A stretch of DNA of 29,478 nt from CAZLNV01 sp964561095 (GTDB lineage Bacteria > Bacillota_I > Bacilli_A > RF39 > UBA660). Shown piece by piece: positions 14,437 to 22,993 of the stretch (positions are counted from its first letter, which is position 1; every line of letters begins with the position of its first letter). Both the position numbers and the translations under genes were made by a program. The notes under the pieces were generated by a model, which was not told the origin of the DNA, did no database searches, and saw only the letters and a list, made by a program, of their open reading frames with translations. Location: NCBI GenBank assembly GCA_964561095.1, contig CAZLNV010000009.1, positions 1-29,478 on the forward strand, read 5' to 3'.

Positions 14437-15732
14437 TTACTCCATTACATATGGATCTTTTTCTGATCCACTCCCACTTTTTATAATTGTATTAGAATTT
14501 AAGTAAACAACTGGTTTTATGTTTCTCTCAGCATTTATAGAATTTGCAATTATTCCATTATTATTTGAAATTATATAAATTGTTTGCACACTTTCAATTG
14601 CGGGTGTTAATGTGTAAATATCTGTGTAATCTGACAAGAAAAAGTCCATAATTGAAGGTAACCCAACATATGCCTCTATTTCTTTTTCATATATTTTCTT
14701 ATAATCGTAACTATTAGTTGCATTATAATTGCCTATATACCATTTTCCCATTACTATTTTTTCTTTATCAGAAATTGAATTATAGTAATCTGTGTTTAGA
14801 TATTGATATAATGAGGATTTATCATAATCATTTACTTTAGTATCAAATTTCATTTTATTTTCTAATATACCATTTAATGCAACTTTTGTTCCAACTTCAT
14901 CTTGAGATATAATTTTCCAAGTTTGATTATTAAATAACACATATTCATTAATATTTTTTTGATTCAAAACATCTGCCTTTTTTTCACCGATTAAATATGG
15001 CTTATCAATACTACCTTCGCCATCAGTGTACATTATATTTTTATTTAATGTTATTACTGGTCTTACACCATAAGTATAAGTAAGACTTGTAGTTTCAACT
15101 TCATTGGTATCACTAATATAATAATATAATTTATCGTTCATAGTAGCTAGCCAAAAATTAGTACTATTGTTTAAAAATCCGTTCATTGCCCCTGTACTAG
15201 CATAGTCATTTAAAGATAGTGTACCTATAGTATAATTCTTTTTTTCTTCACATAATATCTCATTTATATTATCAACACCATCAAGACATACTTCAGTGTC
15301 AACTAGATAAGATTCTGGACTATCTAAATTTTTATATAGTGAACCTTCAGTATCATTTAAATACTCTTTTATATATGAATCATCATACTTGTTATGATTT
15401 GCTAAATATACTATGTTATCTTTAGAAACCATTTTTATTTCATTATTTTTATTTATTGATATTATTTGCCATAATAAACCAGAATATTTAACATAGTTAT
15501 TTTTAAAATTCTTACCATAATAATAAACACTTTGTGTTTTTATTAAATCATTATTGATATAACTATTATTTATAACTTTTTTGTATAATTCCATTTTTGA
15601 AGTAGTGGACACACCGCCTTTTGTTGCTCCACCATTATATATTCTGTAATAATGAACTGCTCTATATCCAAAAAATATAAAGCATCCTGCTATTAGTATT
15701 GCACTTGTTATTTTAAAAATTTTTTTACCCAT
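14437..15732 (-). CDS. Membrane-anchored extracellular protein with two DUF6273-like units
   Basis: This 431-residue protein has one N-terminal hydrophobic anchor (about residues 5-27) and an exterior built of two related halves. The first half has YSGLLWQIISINKNNEIKMVS and ends YGVRPVITLNKNI followed by G-GS-DKPYLIG. The second half has FNNQTWKIISQDEVGTKVAL and ends IKPVVYLNSNTI followed by GSGSEKDPYVM. The opening [W-x-I-I-S] and closing [R/K-P-V-x-x-L-N ... G-x-G-S-x-x-x-P-Y] are the pattern of DUF6273-type domains, a C-type-lectin-like fold as I recall. Binding of a wall polymer or another surface protein is an inference. It has AGGAG before its ATG. It is encoded directly upstream of the phosphodiester glycosidase, so the two may act together at the cell surface. 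Confidence 0.75.
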   Translation of the reverse strand: MGKKIFKITSAILIAGCFIFFGYRAVHYYRIYNGGATKGGVSTTSKMELYKKVINNSYINNDLIKTQSVYYYGKNFKNNYVKYSGLLWQIISINKNNEIKMVSKDNIVYLANHNKYDDSYIKEYLNDTEGSLYKNLDSPESYLVDTEVCLDGVDNINEILCEEKKNYTIGTLSLNDYASTGAMNGFLNNSTNFWLATMNDKLYYYISDTNEVETTSLTYTYGVRPVITLNKNIMYTDGEGSIDKPYLIGEKKADVLNQKNINEYVLFNNQTWKIISQDEVGTKVALNGILENKMKFDTKVNDYDKSSLYQYLNTDYYNSISDKEKIVMGKWYIGNYNATNSYDYKKIYEKEIEAYVGLPSIMDFFLSDYTDIYTLTPAIESVQTIYIISNNNGIIANSINAERNIKPVVYLNSNTIIKSGSGSEKDPYVME

Positions 15733-15814
15733 AAAAAATACTCCTACTTTAAAAATAATACACTAAAATTATATTCCTTACAAGTGAAAACTATATTTTT
15801 AATTAACTTTACAT

Positions 15815-15843
15815 AAAAAAAGACTATAAGATTTATAGTCTTT
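15815..15843 (-). terminator. Intrinsic terminator after tRNA-Lys
   Basis: On the minus strand AAGACTATAA / TTATAGTCTT with a 3-nt loop is followed by a T tract, about 12 bases below the tRNA 3' end. Confidence 0.85.
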
Positions 15844-15854
15844 AAATTATTAAA

Positions 15855-15930
15855 TGGTGATTCCTTAGGGATTCGAACCCTAGACCCACAGATTAAGAGT
15901 CTGTTGCTCTACCAGCTGAGCTAAGGAACC
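15855..15930 (-). tRNA. tRNA-Lys (anticodon CTT), CCA encoded
   Basis: The minus strand folds into a full cloverleaf. The acceptor stem GGTTCCT pairs with AGGAATC, with one G-U pair at 2-71. The D arm contains AGCTCAGCTGGTAGAGC. The anticodon stem CAGA/TCTG carries the loop CTCTTAA with anticodon CTT, and the T arm has the GGTTCGAACC core. The discriminator is A and CCA is encoded (15855-15857). It has its own promoter and terminator. Confidence 0.97.
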
Positions 15931-15945
15931 ATCAAAACAAAATAT

Positions 15946-15974
15946 ATTATAGCACTTTATTTTGATTTTGTATA
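15946..15974 (-). promoter_or_regulatory. Promoter of tRNA-Lys
   Basis: On the minus strand TATACA (15969-15974), a 17-bp spacer and an extended -10, TGCTATAAT (TATAAT at 15946-15951), lie just upstream of the tRNA. The promoter overlaps the 3' end of the transporter gene. Confidence 0.7.
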
Positions 15975-16694
15975 CACTAAAATTAAACCCATTAAACTTC
16001 CACCAATTATATTTCCCAAGGTTACGGGTAGTAAATTGTTAAGAAGCAAATCTATAATATTAAAATTTTTAAGTAAAGACGCAATTGACAAATAAAACAT
16101 ATTTGCTACACTATGCTCAAATCCTAATGCTATAAATAAGAAAATTGGAATAAATATTACAAATATTTTTTCAATTGTAGATTTGCTAATAGTTGCTAAA
16201 AATACTGCAATACATACTAAAATATTACATAAGAATCCCAATATTAATGCACTAATAAAACTCAATGATATTTTTTTTGTTGCAATACTTACAAATGTAG
16301 CAGTTAATAATTCGTTTGAGGTAATCACACCGCTTTTATAGATAAGTAATGATAAAATTATGCTTCCTAATAAATTACCTATGTATACTATACCCCAATT
16401 AATTAATAAATCTTTTACTTTAATTTTCTTTTTTAAAAGAGGAATAACTAATAGGTTATTGCCAGTAAAAAGTTCTGTCTTTAATAAAACAACCAATATC
16501 AAACCCATCGGAAAAATAAGTGCTGATAAAGCTTTTGATAGTGATGGATTATTCACTCTATAACTAACAATTACTGAAGCATATCCTGCCAAAGCTATGA
16601 AAAATCCAGCTAAAATAGATAATACTAGTACTTTTATTTTATTTTTTTTTGTTTTATTAACTCCAACGTCTATATAACTTTCTAATTCTTCCAT
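15957..16694 (-). CDS. Formate/nitrite transporter (FNT) family channel
   Basis: This 245-residue protein has six hydrophobic segments and a basic N terminus. Family motifs are GFFIALAGYASVIVS (first half-helix pair), ALIFPMGLILVVLLKTELFTGNN and WGIVYIGNLLGSI. The FocA/NirC pore histidine is in GFEHSVANMFYL, and NNLLPVTLGNIIGGSLMG closes the second repeat. FNT proteins form pentamers that pass formate, nitrite or hydrosulfide; the substrate cannot be told from the sequence. The start has GAGGT upstream. It follows the polysaccharide deacetylase by 10 bp and is probably the last gene of the alaS-rpe operon. The tRNA promoter overlaps its end. Confidence 0.93.
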   Translation of the reverse strand: MEELESYIDVGVNKTKKNKIKVLVLSILAGFFIALAGYASVIVSYRVNNPSLSKALSALIFPMGLILVVLLKTELFTGNNLLVIPLLKKKIKVKDLLINWGIVYIGNLLGSIILSLLIYKSGVITSNELLTATFVSIATKKISLSFISALILGFLCNILVCIAVFLATISKSTIEKIFVIFIPIFLFIALGFEHSVANMFYLSIASLLKNFNIIDLLLNNLLPVTLGNIIGGSLMGLILVYTKSK

Positions 16695-16704
16695 ACATAC
16701 CTCA

Positions 16705-17976
16705 CTACTTTATTTCTCTAACTGACACTCCTGGTGCTAATGTATAATTTTTATATTTTGCAAGTTCTGATACAGTAACTAATTCATATCCTTTAGAGAT
16801 CAATTCTGGAACCACTATTTTCACAAGTTCAATTGTTGTAAAATGTACATCATGCATTAATATTATATCACCATCTTTCACATTGTCTAGTACTATCGGA
16901 GCGGAAATATTTGCGTCTCTATATAACCAATCTTTTGTATCTATACTCCAAAAAATTAAAGGAAATGGAGAGTTTTTTCTAATTGTAGAATTAACGCTTC
17001 CATAAGGTGGCCTTAATAGGGAAAGATTATCATTTGTAATTTGATTAAATATAATTGAAGTTGAATTTATTTCATCTAATGCTTTACCTAAACTTATTCT
17101 AGTTAAATATTTATGTGAATATGAATGGTTCCCAATTTCCATTCCGGAAGTATATAATTTCTTAGTTATATCACTATACTTCTTCATTTTACTTCCAAGT
17201 TCAAAGAATGTTGCCTTGGCACCATTTAATTCCAAACAATCCAAGATTTCCAAAGTATATCCACTAGGACCATCATCAAATGTAAGAGCAACCATTTTTT
17301 TACTTTTATCAAATTCTTCTTCTACACTTTTTACATTCAAGTTAACTTTTATATTTGGTATGTATGAAATACTTTTACTATAATCTAAATTTGTAAAATA
17401 AATTATGTATCCATCATCAGTTATTAAATAATTAAATTTATCAATATCTTCATTTAAAATCTTTGAACTGACAAATGAAGGGTATTTGTTTTTGACTTTA
17501 CTAATATTTTCTTTTAATATTTCTTCATTATATATTTCTGCTATATTTGACATATCCTTACTTTTTAAATTTATTAATATATTATTATTTATATCCTTTG
17601 GTTTTAAGGTATTATTTATATCAAAAAATATATTTGCATGCTCTTCAATGTAATATATAGAATAATTAATTATTAATTGATTATTATTTAAATCTTTTGC
17701 TTCTTCTTTAAATTCTTTTATATAATTATATACCCAGTTTGTAATTAGTTCATTTAATTTCTTATCCTTAAATTTTGGATAATTAACATCTATTACATAC
17801 TTATCTTCACCATTTATATAAATATTACTTTTAGTAACAGATTTATCAAATATTGAGAAGTCAATTTCCACTTCTGGTTTAGCAAAAGATAATTTTGCTA
17901 ATACTAGAAAAATAAAAAGCAAGAATATACAAATTAAGTATTTAAAAATTATACTTCTATTATTAAACCATTTCAT
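16705..17976 (-). CDS. Polysaccharide deacetylase (NodB domain), PdaC-like
   Basis: This 423-residue protein has an N-terminal transmembrane anchor (about residues 10-32), then about 190 residues resembling the DUF4163/DUF3298 domains attached to wall deacetylases. A C-terminal NodB domain follows from about residue 230. Its motifs are all present: TFDDGP (metal and catalytic Asp), the metal-binding HSYSH, LRPPYG, DTKDW and LMHD with the catalytic His. It would remove acetyl groups from peptidoglycan at the cell surface. The ATG at 17976 has AAAGGAGG at proper spacing; another ATG two codons upstream abuts the Shine-Dalgarno and is unlikely. It follows rpe by 37 bp within the same operon. Confidence 0.92.
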   Translation of the reverse strand: MKWFNNRSIIFKYLICIFLLFIFLVLAKLSFAKPEVEIDFSIFDKSVTKSNIYINGEDKYVIDVNYPKFKDKKLNELITNWVYNYIKEFKEEAKDLNNNQLIINYSIYYIEEHANIFFDINNTLKPKDINNNILINLKSKDMSNIAEIYNEEILKENISKVKNKYPSFVSSKILNEDIDKFNYLITDDGYIIYFTNLDYSKSISYIPNIKVNLNVKSVEEEFDKSKKMVALTFDDGPSGYTLEILDCLELNGAKATFFELGSKMKKYSDITKKLYTSGMEIGNHSYSHKYLTRISLGKALDEINSTSIIFNQITNDNLSLLRPPYGSVNSTIRKNSPFPLIFWSIDTKDWLYRDANISAPIVLDNVKDGDIILMHDVHFTTIELVKIVVPELISKGYELVTVSELAKYKNYTLAPGVSVREIK

Positions 17977-18012
17977 TTGCATCCTCCTTTTATATTATTA
18001 ACGATAAAATAT

Positions 18013-18651
18013 TTATAATTCCTTTAAATATTTTATAGCTTGAACCATCTCATCAGTTTGAATAAAAGATGCACTTACTACCATATCAGCACCCATTTGT
18101 TTAACTTCCTGTGCACTTTCAACATTTATACCACCATCTATAGAAATAATTGTTTTATAATTATTTTTCTCTATTTCGTTTTTTAATGCTCCTATTTTAT
18201 AATTAACTCCTGAAATAAAAGATTGTCCACTTTCACCAGGCGTCACACTCATTATTAAAACTAAATCTAAATCCTTTAAATATGGAAATAGATTCTTTAT
18301 ATCAGTTTTAGGATTAATACTTATACCTACTTTTATTCCATAATTTTTTACTTCATTTATAACTTCATCTATATTCTTAATTGCTTCATAGTGAAAAGTA
18401 ATATATGCTGTATTAAGGACTGCTAGCTCTTTTACATATTTTAAAGGATTATTAACCATCAAATGAACATCTAATGGTTTATTAGATATATCATTAAATT
18501 TTTTTATTTCACTAAAAGTATATGTTTTATTTTTAACAAATTTTCCATCCATTACATCTATGTGTAAATAATCTATATTTGTGTTATTAAATTTTTTTAT
18601 TAATTCTATTGGTTTCTTTTCTTTTGATAATATTGACGCACTTACTAACAT
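18013..18651 (-). CDS. rpe: Ribulose-phosphate 3-epimerase
   Basis: This 212-residue TIM-barrel enzyme interconverts ribulose 5-phosphate and xylulose 5-phosphate in the pentose phosphate pathway. Signature motifs: VSASIL at the start, the metal-binding HIDVMDGKFV, LDVHLMVNNP, a VLIMSVTPGESGQSFI loop and IISIDGGINVESA near the end. The length is typical. It starts directly after the rsgA stop codon (one base between), in the conserved rsgA-rpe order of Firmicutes. I see no truncation. Confidence 0.96.
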   Translation of the reverse strand: MLVSASILSKEKKPIELIKKFNNTNIDYLHIDVMDGKFVKNKTYTFSEIKKFNDISNKPLDVHLMVNNPLKYVKELAVLNTAYITFHYEAIKNIDEVINEVKNYGIKVGISINPKTDIKNLFPYLKDLDLVLIMSVTPGESGQSFISGVNYKIGALKNEIEKNNYKTIISIDGGINVESAQEVKQMGADMVVSASFIQTDEMVQAIKYLKEL

Positions 18652-18652
18652 T

Positions 18653-19480
18653 TTATTTTACCTCGCTTACTATTTTTAAATAATTTTTGTACCTTTCATC
18701 ATAAATTTTGTTTTTATTTAATTTCTCAATTACTTTACATCCATCTTCTTTAATATGCATACATCCTTTATATTTACAATTACAGTTAAACTCTTTATAG
18801 TATTTTTTTATTTCTTCTTTACTTATATTTATTTCTAAAGATGAGAAACCAGGAGTGTCTGCTACAAAACCACCCCAAACTTTAAATAATTCTACTATTC
18901 TAGTTGTGTGTTTTCCTCTGCCTAAAGATAAAGATATATCATTTGTCTCTAAGTTTAATTTTTTATCTAATTTATTTAATAAAGTAGATTTTCCGGCGCC
19001 AGTTTGACCAGTTAGCGCAACAACTGAAGATTTAAATTCTTTTTTTATTTTATTTGTTTCTCTATTAGAATAAACTTTATATCCAAGTAATTTGTAATAC
19101 TTTTTATACTTTCTAATTTCTAATCTTTCCCTAAAAGTAATTAAGTCTTCTTTAGTAAATATTATTATTGGTTCAATATTGTTTAATGAAGCCAACAGTA
19201 TTTCTTTATCTAATAGGTATGAAGAAAATCTTGGAATATAAGTAGATGTTACTATAAATAATTTATCTATATTTGAGATAAGTGGCCTTATAAGTGTATT
19301 TTTTCTTGCAAGTAATTCTTCTATTCTTTTAGTCGATTCATTAAATATCACATGATCCCCTACTGTGGGTTTAGTATTATTTTTATATAATTTTCCGCTC
19401 TGTTCACAAACAAAAATTCCAATATCCGAAGATATTGTATATAAATTTTTGTTAATTTTAATAATTATTCCATTATTCAT
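18653..19480 (-). CDS. rsgA: Small-subunit ribosome biogenesis GTPase RsgA
   Basis: This 275-residue circularly permuted GTPase has an N-terminal OB fold (about 1-70). The G motifs come in permuted order: FTKEDL (G4) first, then the P-loop GQTGAGKSTLLNKL (G1), the GRGKHTTRI switch I and DTPGFSS (G3). The C-terminal zinc motif is C-x-C-x4-C-x-H-x5-C. RsgA checks maturation of the 30S subunit. The start at MNNGI (19480) overlaps the end of prkC by 8 bp and is chosen because it begins at the OB fold. It lies between prkC and rpe as in Bacillus. Confidence 0.95.
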   Translation of the reverse strand: MNNGIIIKINKNLYTISSDIGIFVCEQSGKLYKNNTKPTVGDHVIFNESTKRIEELLARKNTLIRPLISNIDKLFIVTSTYIPRFSSYLLDKEILLASLNNIEPIIIFTKEDLITFRERLEIRKYKKYYKLLGYKVYSNRETNKIKKEFKSSVVALTGQTGAGKSTLLNKLDKKLNLETNDISLSLGRGKHTTRIVELFKVWGGFVADTPGFSSLEINISKEEIKKYYKEFNCNCKYKGCMHIKEDGCKVIEKLNKNKIYDERYKNYLKIVSEVK

Positions 19481-21236
19481 TTGTCCCAGTTCCATCTGCT
19501 TCAGGGTCATCCTCTAGTGGAATCGTAGACAATGTTATTGTGAATGTTATGCCAGGTAAAACAACACTTCCTTCTTGTCTATCTTGCTTGATAATAGTAC
19601 CTTCTGCTTTATCACTATGCTCTTCATATTCTACTTGTAATTTTAAATTATTATCTTCACAAAATTTCTTTACATCATTTAATGTATGCTTTCCATCAGC
19701 AAAATTAGGATATTTTTCTTCTATTTCGGGTATATATATAGTTACAGTGCAAGTATGTTCACTGCTTCCCTGTCTTACTTTAGAACCAGCAATTGGATCA
19801 GTTTTTAATACAGTTCCTTCTTTTATATTATCTTCTTTTGAAACTGTTTCCGTTTCCTTTATTACATTACAATTATACATTTCTTTCAATATAGTTTCTA
19901 CTTCAATATAATTTCTTCCCTTATAGTCTTCTAAAGTAAAAGATTCTGGCCCATTTGAAACATACAATGTAATTGTTGCGCCTTCTTTAACTTTTCTTCC
20001 TATCTCTGGACTAGTTTTTACTACATATCCTTCTTCTATTTCATCTGAAGGAGTGTATTCTAATTTTTCATTAACTTGAAATCCCATGTCGGTTAAAATA
20101 TTAGATGCTTCTGTTGATAATTTTGTTGATACATCTGGTACTGCAATATTTTTTACTTTAGATTTATTAAAGTATATTAACAACACTATTGTCACAATTA
20201 ATACAAGTCCTGTAAATATTGCACCTAAAATTATTAATATTTTATTTTGTTTTTTGCTTTCAACTATACTTTCTTTTTCTATATTTTTTGCTTGTAATGC
20301 ATCTTGTTTCTTAACTTCCTTCACCACATCATCTAGAACCTTTGTTTCTTCAAGCTCACGTTCTGAATACTTATAAACATATCTTGGTTCATCCACTCTT
20401 GCAGGATCTAAAGCCGTTTTAATATCCTCATACATTTCCCTAGCATCAGTATATCTGTTTTTAGGATTTTTAGCAGTTGATTTTAATATAATATTTTCAA
20501 TAGATTGAGGAATACTAGGCAAAACTCCCCTTATGCTAGGAAGAGGTTCCTTTAAATGCTTTAAAGCTATTTCAACAGCACTTTCTCCTTTATATGGTAC
20601 TCTACCAGTTAAAAGCTCATACATCAAAATTCCAATAGAATATATATCACTTCTAATTGTTGATCCTTTTCCATTTGCTTGCTCTGGTGGTAAATAATGG
20701 ACGCTTCCCATAACTGAATTTGTTTGCGTTAATTGTGTTGAATTAAGTGCAGTTGCTATACCGAAATCTGTTATTTTAATAATTCCGTTTTCTAATATTA
20801 TTATATTTTGTGGTTTTATATCTCTATGAATAATATAAGCATCATGTGCATGAGCCATACCATCTGTTATTTGTAACATTATATCTATTACTTCAGATAT
20901 TGTTAAATTACCCCTCTTTTTAAGCAATTGTTTTAAAGTTTTACCTGGACAATATTCCATTACTATGTAATATTGACCATCATCTTCTCCTACATCATAA
21001 ACTTCAACAATATTAGGGTGTGATAAAGATGATGCAGACAAAGCTTCTCTTTGAAAACGCCTTACAAATTTTTCATCATTAGCAAGGTCTCCTCTTAAAA
21101 CCTTAACAGCTACTTCTCTATCAAGTATAGTGTCATATGCTAAATAAACATTAGCCATTCCACCTTCACCTAACGTTCTAATAATTTCATATCTGTCGTT
21201 AATTTTAGATCCCTTTACTATCAACAGTATCACCAC
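19473..21236 (-). CDS. prkC: PASTA-domain serine/threonine protein kinase PrkC/Stk
   Basis: This kinase has up to 587 residues. The catalytic domain is about 16-275: P-loop GEGGMANV, ATP Lys in VAVKVL (about 45), HRDIKPQNI (catalytic Asp about 139), DFG in ITDFGIATA (about 157-159) and SVHYLPPEQA. A linker and one transmembrane helix (about 333-356) precede three extracellular PASTA domains that bind muropeptides or beta-lactams. It senses wall fragments and phosphorylates proteins of division and metabolism; in spore formers PrkC also signals germination. The start is uncertain: GTG at 21236 or 21233, or TTG at 21224, all overlapping stp. Stp and PrkC form the usual antagonistic pair, and rsgA follows with an overlap. 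Confidence 0.95.
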   Translation of the reverse strand: MVILLIVKGSKINDRYEIIRTLGEGGMANVYLAYDTILDREVAVKVLRGDLANDEKFVRRFQREALSASSLSHPNIVEVYDVGEDDGQYYIVMEYCPGKTLKQLLKKRGNLTISEVIDIMLQITDGMAHAHDAYIIHRDIKPQNIIILENGIIKITDFGIATALNSTQLTQTNSVMGSVHYLPPEQANGKGSTIRSDIYSIGILMYELLTGRVPYKGESAVEIALKHLKEPLPSIRGVLPSIPQSIENIILKSTAKNPKNRYTDAREMYEDIKTALDPARVDEPRYVYKYSERELEETKVLDDVVKEVKKQDALQAKNIEKESIVESKKQNKILIILGAIFTGLVLIVTIVLLIYFNKSKVKNIAVPDVSTKLSTEASNILTDMGFQVNEKLEYTPSDEIEEGYVVKTSPEIGRKVKEGATITLYVSNGPESFTLEDYKGRNYIEVETILKEMYNCNVIKETETVSKEDNIKEGTVLKTDPIAGSKVRQGSSEHTCTVTIYIPEIEEKYPNFADGKHTLNDVKKFCEDNNLKLQVEYEEHSDKAEGTIIKQDRQEGSVVLPGITFTITLSTIPLEDDPEADGTGTNE

Positions 21237-21966
21237 TTTCCTTTATTAAGTAAGCTATTGTAATGTTATCATTGCCACCCCTAGCATTTGCTTTTAAAAT
21301 CAATTTATTTACTTTTTCTCCAATAGTTAATTCTTTATCATTTAAAACTCTTTCAATTTGTTCCATATTAAGAAGATTAGTTAATCCATCCGAGCATAAA
21401 AATATTTCATCTACATCACGTTCTACATCAAATTTATCCATTTGTACTTTTTCCGTAGCCCCTAATGCCTTCATAAGTACATTTTTTTGTGGATGATTCT
21501 TTGCTTCCTCTAATGTTAATTCACCAGTTTCAACTAAAATATTGACTAAAGTGTGATCTTTAGTAACTTTATATAGTTTACTATTTTTCATTACAAAACC
21601 GCTAGAGTCTCCCACATTACCAAATATTAAGTATTCATTTGTGAGTATTGCGCATACACATGTTGTACCAAGTCCTGAAGTTTCAGGATAAGTTTCAGCA
21701 TATTTTAAAATCTGTACATTTATTTCGTCAGTCATTTCTTGAAGCCAATTAACAGCTTCTTCCTTAGTGCCTATGCTACTAAGTTTTGAAAATCTTTTTC
21801 CCATTTCTGTTACAACTAAAGAAGATGCTACTTCACCGGCTTTATGTCCACCCATACCATCAGCAACAATTAATAAATATTCACTATTCAAATTCTTAAC
21901 TATAGTGACACTGTCTTCGTTATGACTTCTAACTTTTCCAGCATCTGTTTGATAATATGTTAACAT
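21205..21966 (-). CDS. stp: PP2C-family Ser/Thr phosphatase Stp/PrpC
   Basis: This 253-residue PP2C phosphatase dephosphorylates targets of the kinase encoded next to it. Motifs: VRSHNEDS (metal Asp), VADGMGGHKAGEVAS (metal-binding DGMGG), the SGLGTTCV segment, LIFGNVGDSSG, FLCSDGLTNLL and GGNDNITI. The ATG at 21966 follows AGAGGAGGAT, and the extra N-terminal residues further upstream lie inside rlmN and are discarded. It overlaps rlmN by 7 bp and prkC by up to 32 bp, so the four genes are tightly coupled. Confidence 0.95.
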   Translation of the reverse strand: MLTYYQTDAGKVRSHNEDSVTIVKNLNSEYLLIVADGMGGHKAGEVASSLVVTEMGKRFSKLSSIGTKEEAVNWLQEMTDEINVQILKYAETYPETSGLGTTCVCAILTNEYLIFGNVGDSSGFVMKNSKLYKVTKDHTLVNILVETGELTLEEAKNHPQKNVLMKALGATEKVQMDKFDVERDVDEIFLCSDGLTNLLNMEQIERVLNDKELTIGEKVNKLILKANARGGNDNITIAYLIKESGDTVDSKGI

Positions 21967-22991
21967 AGATCCTCCTCTTTTTTTCTTGCCATTAATTGAC
22001 CACATGCTGCAGAAAGGGTCCCACCCATCTCTCTTCTTATTGTGGCGTTTATTCCATTCTTAATAAGTATATCATAAAATGAAAGAATTTTAAACTTCTC
22101 ACTTCTTTTAAAAGTTATATCTTTTGTTTCGTTCATTGGAATTATATTGACATATACTAATTTACCACTTAGTAGTTTACACAATTCTTTCGCATCATTT
22201 ACACTGTCATTTACATCATTTATCATAATGTATTCTATAGTTACCCTTCTATTTGTTTTTTCTATATAGTAGTCAATAGCTTTCATCAATTCTTGAATTT
22301 TATATTTTTTATTAATAGGCATTAATTTATTTCTTATTTCATCATTAGGTGCATGCAAGGAAATGGCTAAATTAACTCCAACTTTTAAATCAGCAAATTC
22401 ATAAATTTTTGGAACTAATCCACAAGTGGATACCGTTATTTTTCGAGATCCTAACTCTATCATTTTAGGGTTGGAGGCGATATTAATAAACTTTACAAAA
22501 TTATCATAATTATCAAAGGGTTCACCAATACCCATAATAACTATATTATCAATTCTTTCATTTATTAACGATTCAATCGTAAGTAGTTGTAAGACCATTT
22601 CGCCCGCAGTCAAATTCCTTACTTTTTTTAATCTTCCACTTTGACAAAATGCACAGCCCATATTGCAACCAATTTCAGAAGATATGCATAAACTCTTGCC
22701 ATAATCATGAAACATTAAAACACATTCTATTTTATTTTTATCATCTAATTCTAATAAATACTTATGAGCTTCTGTCTCTGTTTCTTTTATCGTAATATTT
22801 AACAATTTTGTTGTAAAATTATTAGACAAAAACTCTATTAAGTTTTTACTTAAATTAGTCATTAAATTAAAATCATAAACTTTTTTCTTATAGATCCAAT
22901 CTATTATTTGAGATGTATTATATTTTTTAAAACCATTGTCAATTAATAAATTGTTTAGTTCTTCTTCAGTATAGTTAAATATACTTTTCAT
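21960..22991 (-). CDS. rlmN: 23S rRNA/tRNA adenine-C2 methyltransferase RlmN
   Basis: This 343-residue radical-SAM enzyme methylates A2503 of 23S rRNA and A37 of some tRNAs. The 4Fe-4S cluster motif C-x3-C-x2-C is at CNMGCAFC (Cys109, 113, 116). GIGEPFDNYDN, the ISLHAPNDEIRNKLMPI stretch and the C-terminal AACGQL with the methyl-carrying Cys are all present. The length is normal. It begins 2 bp after alaS with GGAG upstream, followed by stp, the usual Firmicutes order. Confidence 0.96.
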   Translation of the reverse strand: MKSIFNYTEEELNNLLIDNGFKKYNTSQIIDWIYKKKVYDFNLMTNLSKNLIEFLSNNFTTKLLNITIKETETEAHKYLLELDDKNKIECVLMFHDYGKSLCISSEIGCNMGCAFCQSGRLKKVRNLTAGEMVLQLLTIESLINERIDNIVIMGIGEPFDNYDNFVKFINIASNPKMIELGSRKITVSTCGLVPKIYEFADLKVGVNLAISLHAPNDEIRNKLMPINKKYKIQELMKAIDYYIEKTNRRVTIEYIMINDVNDSVNDAKELCKLLSGKLVYVNIIPMNETKDITFKRSEKFKILSFYDILIKNGINATIRREMGGTLSAACGQLMARKKEEDLC

Positions 22992-22993
22992 AT

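Noticed and set aside
15855..15930. tRNA-Lys as an integration site of a mobile element
   Set aside because: No integrase, no duplicated tRNA end and no change of gene type on either side.
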